Made by a program: the position numbers and the translations under genes
Assembly: GCF_001625195.1 (NCBI RefSeq)
Contig: NC_054390.1
Span: 930,001 to 994,000 of the forward strand
DNA: 64,000 bases
Direction: 5' to 3'
Source of the DNA: Drechmeria coniospora
Lineage: Eukaryota > Ascomycota > Sordariomycetes > Hypocreales > Ophiocordycipitaceae
Shown here: one piece after another, positions 33,370 through 44,445 of the stretch
How positions within the stretch are numbered: position 1 is the first letter of the stretch
How the letters are laid out: each line of letters opens with the position of its first letter
The notes under the pieces: model-generated
What the model was told of the DNA's origin: nothing
The model's database searches: none
Seen by the model: the letters and a program-made list of their open reading frames with translations, nothing else

Positions 33370-34092
33370 TCAGCCGTGATACTCCTCGAGGACGGCAACT
33401 TGCCTATACTTTTGGATCCAGTTCCACACCTGCTTGTACAGAGGAAGCGACGGAGGCGAGGCCAGTTTCTTGTCGCATCCGAGCCTCGTGCTCGTCGCAA
33501 ACGCACCGTACTTTTCGGCCTGTTCAAACGACTCGTCGGTGTTCAGGTTGGCAATGGACTCGTGTCCGTCGGCAAGATTGGCCGTCATGGCCGTCAAGCG
33601 AGTCGCGAGCTCCAAGACTCTCTGGCTGCGGCTCGGCACGTGACACTGCTTCGGCTCGTCCGTCATGCGCTCGCCGAAGAACGAAGGACAGTAGACGACG
33701 GCCGACATGTTATGCCCCTTGACGTCGTCGATGACGAAGGCGTCTTCTGCCGTATCGCGGCACTCTTGCTGGCAGGCGGTCATGACGCGAGGCGGGTGGT
33801 TCGCAGGCTGGCAGAGCGACGAAGCGTGGGCGAAGACCTTGGAGATTTGCCCTCTCCAGTGGTCGGGGAGGCTCGCGAAGAACTCCTGCAGGTGGTCGGA
33901 TCTCGCCGCCGCCGCCTCCTTTGCTTCCTCGGCGAGCTGTTGGCAGCCAGCAAAGGCCCTTTCGAGCGTCGCTTGCTGATTCGCATCGCAGCCCACGAGT
34001 TCGACGACGCCTTCGTCTCTCCGGACTTTACCGTCGACACGACTTGCGCACGACAAGGTGGAGAGGAGCAGGACGGACCCGATGAGCTTCAT
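33370..34092 (-). CDS. Secreted M35 (deuterolysin)-like protein lacking the HExxH motif
   Basis: The start at 34092 gives 240 residues, beginning MKLIGSVLLLSTLSCASRVD, a clear signal peptide. The mature chain follows the deuterolysin plan: an N-terminal GCDANQQATLERAFAGCQQL with AEEAKEAAA, then LQEFFASLPDHWRGQISKVF. A Cys-rich middle (SLCQ, TACQQEC) is followed by VVYCPSFFG and KQCHVP. Where the zinc motif HExxH should stand, the sequence reads SQRVLELATRL, so both His and the Glu arrangement are missing. The C-terminal FEQAEKYGAFA matches the position of the NADSYALYA-type helix. The usual propeptide of active M35 enzymes is also absent. I infer a secreted, catalytically dead relative, possibly an effector or binding protein. 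A TATA box lies about 110 bases upstream. The frame extends further 5', but that would bury the signal peptide. Confidence 0.78.
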   Translation of the reverse strand: MKLIGSVLLLSTLSCASRVDGKVRRDEGVVELVGCDANQQATLERAFAGCQQLAEEAKEAAAARSDHLQEFFASLPDHWRGQISKVFAHASSLCQPANHPPRVMTACQQECRDTAEDAFVIDDVKGHNMSAVVYCPSFFGERMTDEPKQCHVPSRSQRVLELATRLTAMTANLADGHESIANLNTDESFEQAEKYGAFATSTRLGCDKKLASPPSLPLYKQVWNWIQKYRQVAVLEEYHG

Positions 34093-34201
34093 GATGGAAA
34101 TCGCCGGACGGGGGACGGTCTGTCGAGTGGTTGCTGTCGGGTGCCTGGGAGAGTGCAGCGGAACGAGGAGGGCCACGACGAAGCGGGCGGCCTCGCGAGC
34201 A

Positions 34202-34209
34202 CTATATAC
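34202..34209 (-). promoter_or_regulatory. Putative TATA box of the secreted M35-like gene
   Basis: AGTATATAG on the minus strand lies about 110 bases before the chosen ATG. This supports the start at 34092 rather than the upstream in-frame ATG at 34221, which would lie 5' of the box. Confidence 0.5.
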
Positions 34210-36699
34210 TTGCCGGTGCATACGACGAAAGGCAAGGTCGACATGACTCTCGACGCTACAACTGAGTACCAGGTAAACTTGCTTGACTGGTAGGTAATGC
34301 TACCTTGGTAGTGGGTTAGTATTCTCTCGTACAAGTATAACCGTGTGCACCTATACTTGCACCAACCTGTACAGTGCCAGTAGAATATGATGCAAGTGTA
34401 GGTACCTACTGACCTTAGTAAGTACGTGCAAGTAATAACACTTGTGCTCTGCTGTAATACTTAGTCCTTTACTTGGGCCGGTACTTAATAGTTGTACTGA
34501 AGTACACTCACTGTACGAGAAACGCTTGCCGGGCGGAATGCATGTGCAGTACTTGTGCCTGCTTGTACGGTACGGAGTAATAGTTGCACTGTACAACTAC
34601 TTTCATGCTCCAAGAGCAGAGGGCGCAGGTACAATCACTTGGGCTTGTACGGATACTTGCACACTCCTTCCAGTGTACGGAGCACGTGTACAGTAAGCAA
34701 TACATGGCATGTGCATGCTTGTACAACTACTTGCGCCTACATGTGCCAGCAGGCGCACGTGGACCTACATGTAGGGTGTTCCTCGCCATGCTGCACGTCA
34801 CATTGGAAGAAATTTCCTGATGAGAAGCGAATCCGTTTCTTGCTTTTTTCACTCCATTCTTCGCAGACGACAAGTTAGGAATCCGGTATGGAGCTTCCTG
34901 CACCAGCACGTGTAGTTGTATTCCTGGTACATGTACAAGTAGGTCCATATCTACGAAACGTACGGAGTAAGTATATTACCTACATGTAAGTGTACGGAGC
35001 AGTTGCACTCCTGCGTACTGCAAGTACTTGCAAGTACCTGTACAACAAGTCAAACACCGTTGACAGGAGCCAGTGGCTGGCTGTGCGGGCACCCATGGCC
35101 ACCCATATGAATTATGTAAATATTAGTAACGCTACATGCCAAGTCCGTTGTCCATTGCCTTGGCCTGTTATCTATCCCACAGGATGCAGCCAATGCAAGG
35201 GGCCAGCCATTGCCTCCATCCTGAAGCTGGCAACGTCCATTATACGTGTTTTTCCACAGCCACCTTCATCCCACGGTGTCTCGGCGATTGTCCCACGGGT
35301 GTCATGGCCCAATTCGGTAGTCTGCTTACATAATTTTTCATCAGCCTTGCTCAGTAAGCTAAGCTATTACTGTGCTGTACGTAAGTAATAACTTACTGTT
35401 CATTTACGGGTTGTACTTACTGCACCGGCTGCACTGACTGCACAGGCTGCACTGACTGCACCAACTGCACTGCCTGCGCTGCCATTTAAAGAAGATCCAG
35501 ACACCGTGGGATTAGGGTAGCCCGCAGGCGAAGGGCGGGGAGGAGCGCAAATATGGCTCGTACAAGTAATAATTGCAATACTTGTACTTACACCTACAAA
35601 GTACGTTACACTGACAAGCACGGTACACTTACAAGTAGGGTACACCTACAAGTACGGTAACACTTACAATGCATGTACTTGTACGCACCTACTTACAGTA
35701 CTTGTACATGTACTGTACATACGGAGCTCGGCATGCACAGTACTTCGAGCTCAACTACAGAAAGTACCCGTACTGTACCTACTTGTGTAAGTCAGCGTAC
35801 TGTACTTGCAAAGACCACGTACAGCTCAGCACTTGTGGCTGTAGCTGAGAGTACTCCGTATAATGACTGTAGATAACCAGTACGGACTGCGGTGTGCAAG
35901 TACAGTAGAGCAAGTACAGTACAAGTACTTGTATTCTTAGATTACAGAACGGAGTGCGGATTATTACTTACTCCCTACAACTACTATCCATCACTTTTTA
36001 TTTTATTCCTTGCTTACGCTGCCCTCCATCGCACATACCCAAGTGCGTCACGCAATAATGCGTTCTCCGCATCGTCCAGGTGTGCTTGTGCTCCGTAGAG
36101 ACAATGCATAGCCGGAGACCCCAAGTACTACTTCATTGCCTCTAGAATGAGTGCCGGCATACGCCAAGAAAGGAAGTGGAAATGGCAGAGTGGCATCGAC
36201 TCATGAAGCGCACCAGCAGCCCATCCGGAATGCGAGAAAATATCATCACCATTGCCGATGCGTCGTGCTGACGGAGGAACATGGGAATCATCACGCAACG
36301 ATGCCAACGCTCCAACCGGTGGTCCTGCTTGGCCAATGCCGTGCCGGTAGGAACACCAACCACCGTCCGGTGCGACATACCCGACGCCTTGGGGGTGGAA
36401 CCATCCTACGTTGCGCCCTCTGCTCGACACCGTCGCTTCCTCTCGTACCATCATGCTTGGCAGGACGCCGAGCTTCGCCTTTGTGGCACCATGCCTTTGG
36501 TCCGTCTCGACGCATCCGCATCCAGTCGAGTCCGGTCCGGTCTGGTCTGGTCCGGGAATGGCGGCAGCACACGTCGAACGGAGCGCGAGAGCTTGGCGCT
36601 TCCCAACCACGTCCGTCTTGTCTCGACCCCAGGTCGGCCGAGCACCGTCCGCACCGCCATGAACGGCTTGGAAATGAGGGCATGACCGAGGTCGACGCT
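34210..36699. other. 2.5 kb interval with GTAC-word arrays, no gene supported
   Basis: From 34260 to 35050 and again from 35380 to 35950 the DNA is saturated with GTACTTG, CAAGTAC, TACGGAGT and similar words. The remainder, 35050-35380 and 35960-36699, is of ordinary composition. Open frames at 36128-36700 lie downstream of the D-serine dehydratase stop and show no domain. Confidence 0.55.
35421..35483. repeat. 18-bp tandem repeat
   Basis: Three copies of a TGCACCGGCTGCACTGAC-like unit are followed by a partial TGCGCTGCC. Confidence 0.85.
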
Positions 36700-38306
36700 T
36701 CACCAGCCGCGAGCGCGGATCCAAACGTCGACAATGCCGTCCCCCTTGCCGTCCTCGTCCACGACAAGGTACCAGCCGAACTGGCTGCCGGCGATGCACG
36801 CGTGGTTCGGCCAGAGGCGAATCTTCTGGCCGACCTCGACGTCGAGCTTCCGGTCGGCTGCCGTCGCTTCCGTCGTCGGCGAAGCGGTCCCCCGGCCGTC
36901 GCGCCACTGCAGGATTCCATGCTCCTGCGACACGCGGCCGACGACGTACCCTTCGTACCGCTCGACGTCGAACGTCGGCTTCTCGACGCCCGCCCTGTTC
37001 CACGCCGTCGGAATGGCCATGCCCGCGTAGGCCTTGCAGGGCTCCCGGCCGAGGGCGAGGCAGCCGGCGCCGACGAGAGCCTCGTCCGTGCCGTCGGCGC
37101 CCCGCCCGGCATAGATGCTGTGCACCTCGGCGAGGATGGTAAAGGCCATATCGCTCCACGAAAGGTGCGTCGACCGGATGCTGTGGGCCGCGAGCTGCTG
37201 CAGGTCGAGCAGCGGGTACACGCCGGCGTGCACCTCGACGGCGTGCCCCCTGCCCTTGATGGTCTCGAGCAGCGTCGAGATGGCGCCGGCCTCGGCCCGG
37301 ACCGACGGCGTGCCGCTCGGGGCCCCCTTCTCGTCCTCGTCGTCGGCGACGTTCTGGAGGGACAGCGTCGTCGGCGATGCTCCGGCCGACAGCGTCAGCG
37401 AGGGCAGGTCGACGATGCCCTTGGCCGACGCTCTCGCGCGCACTCGATCGGCCCCGTCGAGGAGCGACGTCAGCTCCGCCGACATCATCCGGAGCGCGGC
37501 CACGCGACCGTCTCCGGCGTACGAGTGGCCGGCGTGCGAGTAGAGGCCGGCGAGCTGGATGCTACCCCGGCCGTGCGCGTCGAGGGCGGCGTCGACGAGG
37601 ACGGGAAACTGCTTCCCGTCGACGACGACTCCGGCCCGCCGGCCACCCATGTCCACCTTGATGTACGCGTGCGGCGCGACGTCCGAGATGGCCGACATGT
37701 CGGCCGCCATCGCCAGCTGGGCCGGGTCGTCGAGCAGGATGGACACGCTGCCCTCGCCGAGCGTCCTGGCCACGGCCGCGAGCCGCGAGACGGCACCCTT
37801 TGGGAGCGGCAGGCCGTAGAGGACCTTGACGGCGTCAGCAGACATCGTGCCGGGTGGGGGGACGACTGCTCGCCGAGGGGGTCCTACGTTGACGCGCCTG
37901 CCCTGGCGCTGGTACTCGCTGAGCATCGGCGTGAGGAACTCGGCCTCGGCGACGGTGGAGACGATGAGCTGCACAGGCCTGCCGGCATCGTCTCCGACTT
38001 GGAGCCGCGCGAGCTCGACTGTCTAGATGGGCACCCAATCATGAGCAACCCGGTCTTTTCTGCTCTGCTTCCTTTTCGCCTCGCCCGGGCCTCGTCTCGT
38101 CGGCTTGCTCTCACCTTGTGCGTCTTGACGTGGGCCCTCCAGCCCAGGCTCAAGGCATCGCAGGTCTGCAGCATGCGCTCGCAGTTGCGCTTCGCCGCCG
38201 CCAGGTTGATGACGGCCGCCGGCGTGTCGACATTGACGATCGACTTGCCCACGTAGCGCTCGCGGAGCACGTCCTTGGACGAGGGTAGGGACAAGTCGGC
38301 AGCCAT
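36700..38306 (-). CDS. DSD1: D-serine dehydratase, PLP- and zinc-dependent (fold-type III)
   Basis: Exons 38306-38115 and 38022-36700 join in frame (504 residues). Exon 1 ends exactly after Lys64 of HVKTHK, the expected PLP-lysine motif; exon 2 resumes TVELARLQVG. The alanine-racemase-like barrel follows, with YIKVDMGGRRAGV, LAGLYSHAGHSY and VEVHAGVYPLLDLQQ. The C-terminal D-serine-dehydratase domain ends with WPNHACIAG, where His471 and Cys473 match the zinc ligands. The enzyme converts D-serine to pyruvate and ammonia; Dsd1 of yeast is the model. The frame stays open 5' to an ATG at 38606, adding 100 Pro/Ser/Arg-rich residues partly made by an 18-bp minisatellite. I prefer 38306 because the family starts near GKSIVNVDTPAAV. 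It is about 17 kb from a D-amino-acid oxidase gene. Confidence 0.93.
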
Positions 38307-38360
38307 CGTGGGCCGCTGCTCTTGCACCTGGCTGGTGGAGGGTGCAAGAGATGACGGGGG

Positions 38361-38450
38361 GCGAGGAGACGACGGAGGGCGAGGAGACGACCGGGGGTGA
38401 GGAGACGACGGGGGACGAGGAGACGACGGGGGACGAGGAGACGACGGGTT
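38361..38450. repeat. 18-bp minisatellite just upstream of DSD1
   Basis: Five copies of an ACGAGGAGACGACGGGGG-type unit lie 55-145 bases before the DSD1 start codon, in its promoter or leader. On the minus strand they read as Pro-Pro-Ser-Ser-Pro-Arg in the DSD1 frame. Confidence 0.92.
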
Positions 38451-38756
38451 GCTTGTCGTGCCGTCACCCACGCTGCTTCGAGCACGAGATATACTCAAGT
38501 AAATAGTTGTACGCTGCACAGAGGACGAAGACGAGCCAGCGAGCTCGAGTGGGTCGCCGGTATCGGTCGGTGGTGATGTGGATTGAGTGTGGAGCTTACC
38601 TAACACCCCAACACCCTCCCAAGGTCACCCGAGTCCTCATACTGACAGGTATTATATTTGCCGGTAGAATGCAAGCAGATAGGATGCGACGGCAAGTCAA
38701 GGCAACGCAGGGCGTCAACAAAGGAACTTTTGAAAAGATTACGTCCCATCTTGCAG

Positions 38757-39056
38757 CATTCTCCGCTATTGGTGTCATCGATCGAGTCGCCACCCTCTCC
38801 GCATCCTCGGCGAGCGAGTCAAATCAAGACGTCGTGAACAAGGCACTCCCGTCCGTCCTATCCTTCAACACTCTCCACCATCGGTCGTCATCGATCGAGT
38901 CGGCATCCTCTCCGCATCCCCGACGAGCGAGTCAAGACAAGACGTCGTGACCGAGGGATCCTTCGGTGGGCTCCCGTCCTGTCCTTTAACGTTCTCCGCC
39001 ATCGGCGTCATCGATCGAGCCGCCATCCTCTCCGCATCCCCGACGAGCGAGGCCTG
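38757..39056. repeat. Imperfect tandem repeat, unit about 112-121 bp, 2.6 copies
   Basis: The segment CTCCGCYATCGGYGTCATCG, running to CCTCTCCGCATCCCCGACGA, recurs starting at 38761, 38873 and 38994. The spacers share GACGTCGTGA and CTCCCGTCC. Copies 2 and 3 are more alike than copy 1. Confidence 0.88.
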
Positions 39057-39645
39057 CAGTGAGAAAAGAAGTGGCAACGCCACGGGTCAGAGTCAGATCA
39101 AGGCGGATGTCGTCGAGATGGACGGGCGCCTTGATGACGGGCCATGGTGCGGACCTCGAGGCGTCGCATCCCCATCTGTCAACGTTAGCCGCTCGTGCCG
39201 TCGAGGCCATGTCACCGCAAGCGTGTCTGTCAGTCAGCAACCGAAGACGGAAGAAAAAGGCTGAACAGGTCCCATTCCATCCTCCGCTGCTCCGCCCCAC
39301 CAGAAGCAAAGGTCCAGAGGCCGATGGCAAGATGGCGTAGCAAGAACAGCAGTCGGCCTAATCCTGCTATGGATATCATACAAAATCACCTGCATTCGCC
39401 CTATCCTGGTAGAGACCACGTCCGGCGGGGAGGTTCAACCACTCCCCCAGCGCCATCGCCACGTCAATACCACCACGCGGCCGACCTGCAACGCCGCCAT
39501 TGTCAATCGCCACCGGAGAGGGGAAGGGGAGAGTCCGACGATGTGCGTCAAACAAGTGTTGTGCAAGCAGAGCGTGAGTTTGGTACATTCCCAACCAGGG
39601 TCCCAGAGTCAAGCAGAAATCGAGCAGGTCCTGCTTCTGCTGTGG

Positions 39646-39706
39646 AGGGTGTCGAGGGTCGAGGGTAGAGGTCGAGGGTCGAGGGTCAAGGGTCGAGGGT
39701 CGAGGA
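39646..39706. repeat. GGGTCGA heptamer array
   Basis: About eight units of GGGTCGA, some reading GGTAGAGGTCGA or GGGTCAA, are arranged in tandem. Confidence 0.9.
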
Positions 39707-40061
39707 GAAAGCGGTCCTAGAGTCCAAACGACGGTGGTCTCGTGGCAATCCAAAAAGGAAAAAAAGGCATCGGTGCGGCGTCGCGCCGCGTGGCCTGGGG
39801 TATCTCGTCTTTCGAATGTTCTGCCACCTAACCAGCCGACTGTCAGCGACCATCTACCTCGCAAGCCGTCGGCCTTCATGGAGCGGCTCAGTCCTTGCCG
39901 GCGGGCGAAAGGGTCGCTTCTTACGCGTCCTCCGTCTCCCGTCTCCCGTCTCCAATCTGGTGAGGAATATTCAACTTCACCGACGACGGGCGCCGTCAAG
40001 TCAACCAATCATGGCCCGTCCCTCTGTCGATGCCGGCAGTCTCCAGCGCGCCGCCTCACGC

Positions 40062-42376
40062 TCAGTCCGAGCAAGGTCCGATGGACTCCTCGTGCACGTG
40101 CTTGAGGTAGGCTCGCTGCAGGCGAAAGGACGAGTAGTCACCCTTCAGGATGACCTCGAGGATGCTGCCGACGTCCTGACCGGGGTGCTTGGCCAGGTAC
40201 CTCATTCTCTCCGACAGGGTGAGGAATGCGTCGTGAAAGCGGGCCACGATGCTCGGCGTGTTCGAGGAGCCACCCGAGATGTCGTTTCCGGCGTCGTTTG
40301 GGTCGATGATGGACAAGCGGTCGCGGTTCTTGTAGGTAAAGGACCTCACGGCGCTCTGTCCCTCGTCAGTCGGTCGAGCGGCCCGGCAGAGGGGCGGAAG
40401 GGGGGGGGGCCTACCTTGCGGACGTAGCCGACGGGTCGTGCGAGCGAGATGGCGTTGGATTCGTAGTTGAAGTAACGACCGTAGAGATCGAAAAAGTGCA
40501 GGAGGAGCTCGCCGAGGTGGTGCTCGGCCTTCATGCTGCGGCTCTGCACGTCGGGCCGCATCTGCAGCATGCTGACGACGAGGCAGATGACGGAGAAGCC
40601 GCCGATGCCGCCGTTGACGGGCTCGTTGAGGCCGCGCATGAGGAGAAAGTGCTTGATGACGGTGACGAGGATGGGCATGGCCGGATAGTCCTTCTTCCAG
40701 GCGAGGAAGGTGTCGACGGCGTGGACGCCGCCAATGTTCTCGAAGGAGACGTCGACCTTCAAGCCGGTGCGCTTGTCGACAAACTTGACCAGGGGGATGC
40801 GGGCGTGGGCGATGACCTCGATCGATTCGCGGTTCGCGATGCCCTGCGTCGTGATGACGTTGCGAAACTTGTACAGCAGGCTCTTGATGTTGCTCGTCTT
40901 GTGCCAGTTGTTCCTCAGGTACGCCGCCGAGCAGACGACGAGATCCATGTCCGAGGTGGGGAGGTAGAGCTCCGACATGTAGGAGCCAAAGGGAAGGATC
41001 TCGAACGAGGTAAAGGTGCGTCCGTCGCGCTGCATCGCTCTCCGGATGTTGTCGACGAGCTCGGCACGGATGCGTTGCTCAAACTCTCTCGGCCGCACGT
41101 ACTCGTAAAAGTCGACAATCTCCTTGTGCAGCCTGTTGCCGTTGGCGGGAGACGTTAGCCAGGCTGGCGCAAGGACAAGCGGCAGGGCCGACGGATGGAC
41201 GGATGGGCCGACGGACAGGCAAAGGGCGGCGAGCGTGGCCGGGAAGGGGGAGAGGGGGGAGACGACGCACCGAATGGTCATGTGAAGGTCTTCCGTATGA
41301 TCCACCGTCGCCCACGGGCAAGGCTCCTCGCCTTCCTTGGGAGCCCAGCTCGGCACGAGCAAACCCTTGGACGGCTTCATGCTGGCACGCTTCAGCTGGC
41401 CGTAGTCGGGAGGCTTAATCTCGTCATGTGCCGTGCGCTTGCGTGAACCGAGCGGACCGTCGCGCACCGGCGCCGATTCGTAGCCGTTGCCGGCGGCCGG
41501 CCGATGACGCTCCGACTGCGAGGCGGTGGCCAGACGAGAGGCGGGCTCCGTCGAGGGGCGTCGTTCGTCGTCGCCCTCCCCTTCGCTCGACAGGTCGATG
41601 GCGATGTAGTCCTCGGCCTTGGGCGGCGCGGCGGCGGCCTTGCTCGAGGCGACGTCTTCGACGCGCGCCTTGCGGATGAGCTTGACCATGTCGCGCTTCT
41701 TGCGCGTCGACTCGTCGGGGCAGGGAAGTGCCGTGTAGGGGTCTGGGTTGGACCACCTGGGCGCGGCGCTCGCGTCCCCTTCGGCCTGCTCCTCCCGGTC
41801 CGTGCGTGCACGCTTCCGCGCTCGACCTTCGGCGTCGGACTGCGACTCCTGCGAGGAAATCTCCATGGCCACCTCGTCGCTGTCGGACAGGTCGTCGAGG
41901 CGGCGAAACTTGTCGGCCGCCAGCGGATCGTGGACGCGCTCGGCGGGGAGGAGCAGCATGTCGGCCGAGACGAGGGCGCGCTCCGACGGGTGCGGCGGCC
42001 TCCAGTACGGGCGGCCAGGCTTGCGCGGCGGCCCACGGTGATCCCTGCGCGGGCCGGGCCTGCCAGAGGGCGGTCCGGCGACGGGCGTGAAGCTGAAATG
42101 GCTTCCGCCGGGCTGGGGCACGCGGAAGTTGAAGTCACCGGCGGGCGGGTTGCCGGACCGGTAGGGTTCGTGCGAGTCGCCGGCGCGGTACGAGCCGGGG
42201 GCCGACGACCGGTACGAATCGTAGCCTCGCTTCTGGTGCAGGCTTCGATCCGAGCGTCGCCACGAGTCGGCCCGCGGCGAAGGCTCTCGATCTCTGCGAG
42301 GACGCGGCCGGTAGTTGTCGCCGCCGCCCCGGTCTCTCTCGTCGCCGCGCCAGGGTGGCGGGTCGTGACGCGACAT
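40062..42376 (-). CDS. cid14: Non-canonical poly(A) polymerase, Cid14/Trf4/5 type (TRAMP)
   Basis: Exons 42376-41271, 41132-40415 and 40355-40062 join in frame (705 residues). Residues 1-365 are disordered: Arg/Gly/Pro-rich, then acidic with KRAR clusters. The catalytic core begins LHKEIVDFYEYVRPREFEQ. The nucleotidyltransferase motif is GSYMSELYLPTSDMDLVV near residues 418-435, with Asp pair SDxD, and the third Asp lies in KVDVSFEN. The PAP-associated domain carries GGIGGFSVICLVVSMLQ and YFNYESNAISLA. It ends SSFRLQRAYLKHVHEE. Such enzymes add short oligo(A) tails that hand nuclear RNAs to the exosome. Both introns are needed: the first reads through in frame without a stop and would insert about 46 spurious residues, and the second starts GTAGG followed by ten C. 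Confidence 0.94.
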
Positions 42377-44445
42377 GTCGTCTCGATGGCGATCTCGACT
42401 CGAAGAGCGCGCTGCTCTGCGCGACGGTAGGTGCCGCCGTTGGTAGAATGCACCAGTCGTGGCCGCAAAAGGCGCTTGACTGTGTCGTGAGGTGTCGTGA
42501 GGTGTGAAGGTTGCGAAAAACCTGTAGGGACGGGAGGTTGAAGAATATTGACCCTTGGCCTATAGGAACACAGCATGCGAGTGTCCGTACGTGCTTGTAC
42601 TGGCTGGCTGTCCGAAGCACCGTAGGTACTTGCAAAGTACCAAGACTGTACTTGGACGGAGTAGCATGAACCGGGTACAGAGCAAGTACTCCGTAGGGTA
42701 GCAAGTACGTACAGTACCTAGTATTGATACGGAGAATTATTGCTGTGGGGGGATTAGCCAAAAGAAAGTCCAAGTAATACTCCGTATACTGGTCATGGAT
42801 CGCCGAGAACGGGGCACAATGAGGCCTGAAGGGTGCCAACCATTAGGCGTAATTACAGTACAGTACAGTGCTTACAGAGTGCCTGTACTTGCCTCCAAAG
42901 CATGCGTCGGGCGACTGATTGCAGTGGCCGCCAACAATGCCGGTACTCAGATGTACTTACAGTACAGTAGTCAGCTACTTGTACTCTGAACTTGCATACT
43001 AATTACTACCTGCACGTACTGTACAGGGCTAGCCCATAATATGGTAGGAACGTACATACTCTAGTAGTACATACGTACATGTACCAAGTAAGTGCACAAC
43101 TGCGAACTTCGGTACTCCGTACAGCATGTGCATGTACTAGTACGAGTGGTGGCAGTAATCGTGACCTTTGGCAGAGTACACCAACACCACGCACCACAAG
43201 CACTCTGCACAATTGGATGCCTAAGTAGTCGCCAGATTGATAATCGAGTGTAGCTAAAATCCCTTTCCCATGTTCTGCATGCATAAACACTGCTATTAAT
43301 GCTCCTAGTTCTCAACGTTCAAGTACGACGACACGTAATGTGCCAGTAGGCACCTGTTGTCTACGTGTCTCGTTCTTCCTGTTCTATTACTTCGTACCTA
43401 CAGTACTTACCTGCACCTAAGTGATTATGTAAGTACCGTGCTTCGTACGGTTCGGAGTGTTTCAGCCTATGAACGCAAGTACTGTTCAAGTAATACGGAG
43501 TACCTCTTACTTACAGTACTTGCAACATGACTGACTGCGACGGAGTAATTAATAGTTAGGTGCCCTACATGCAAGTACTCCATACTGTAGGGTAGGTTCA
43601 ATTGATACGCTCTGTAGAATGTCCAAGTAGTACTGTACTGTGTACTCCATACTGTACTGTACAGTGGGGTGGCAAAAATGTCGATTCAATTTGTAGGAGT
43701 GGCGCTACCAAAGTTGAATCGTCAATTTTGTCAAGTGACTATGCTTCTCCGTCCGTACCTACCAGGTACCTACTACTGACTTCCTCGTACTTCACAGCGG
43801 TTGTGCACTGGAGACATCGTCAGTTCCAACACCATGCGAAATAGATACCAACTTGGTCATTGTCGTCGGAAGATTATACTCGCATTCAGCTCCAACATTT
43901 TTTCTGACCCTGGCTCGACCTTGGCTCAACCTGGCTCGTCCCGAGGACAAATTCTCAAACGCTCGCCCCAATGCCAACATTGCTTCTAGAATTCTTCTCG
44001 GTGCAGTGGCGCGGATGGCTGTCATTACCATGCACAGAGGCAAGAAAGGTGAAAAGGCAACTTCCTCATGTCCTGGCTGACACGTATTATAGTACGACGC
44101 CAATGGAAATACAACGTCACTTCGAGGCCATCGATGACACGCCATTTGCTTCATTCCCGCCTGAAGGGGCCTTGCGGCGGTGTGCGCACGTACGCTACAA
44201 CCCAACCTACCCTGGAGGGCCAGCCTTCACAGGGTCCCACTCGCGACGTCAACCCCCACCGTTCGGCGACTGGTCCACGATGCACACCTCGTGCATACTC
44301 GGAACTTGACAAGCCATGCTCGTACCTTGGCACGCTCCTGCCCGGCTGATACATCCCATCGTTCCCGAGGGCCTTTTCTCTCTCACCGCCGCCCTCCGAA
44401 ACTCCTCCCTCACATCGAGCCTCGGGTCGGGGACACAATCTCACG
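42377..44445. other. Divergent promoter interval with GTAC-word arrays
   Basis: The interval lies between the poly(A) polymerase and the small unknown gene. Words of the TACGGAGT and GTACATGTAC kind fill about 42580-43150 and 43380-43660. The second copy of the foldback element follows at 43662. From 43800 to 44440 composition is ordinary, with no supported frame. Confidence 0.6.
43662..43739. mobile_element. Foldback (MITE-like) element, copy 2
   Basis: The element runs from CAGTGGGGTGGCAAAAATGT to TTTTGTCAAGTGA, with TA on both sides. About 85% of positions match copy 1 at 21129-21208 by eye. The two arms (TGTCGATTCAATTTG and CAAAGTTGAATCGTCA) form an imperfect hairpin around GGAGTGGCGCTACC. 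The hairpin is better preserved here than in copy 1. Confidence 0.68.

Larger units (their letters stand above)
38451..40061. other. Interval with repeats between DSD1 and the poly(A) polymerase
   Basis: The interval contains the DSD1 promoter region, the ~115-bp repeat at 38757-39056 and a GGGTCGA array at 39646-39706. GTAC-type words are nearly absent. A 210-codon minus-strand frame at 40008-39376 crosses the GGGTCGA array, shows no domain, and is not called. Confidence 0.55.

Noticed and set aside
36151..38256. 701-codon plus-strand frame opposite D-serine dehydratase
   Set aside because: It is antisense to a well-supported gene and runs past its end and intron; it reads as Arg/Pro/Asp noise.
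39376..40008. 210-codon minus-strand frame downstream of the poly(A) polymerase
   Set aside because: It crosses the GGGTCGA array and shows no domain or conserved pattern.
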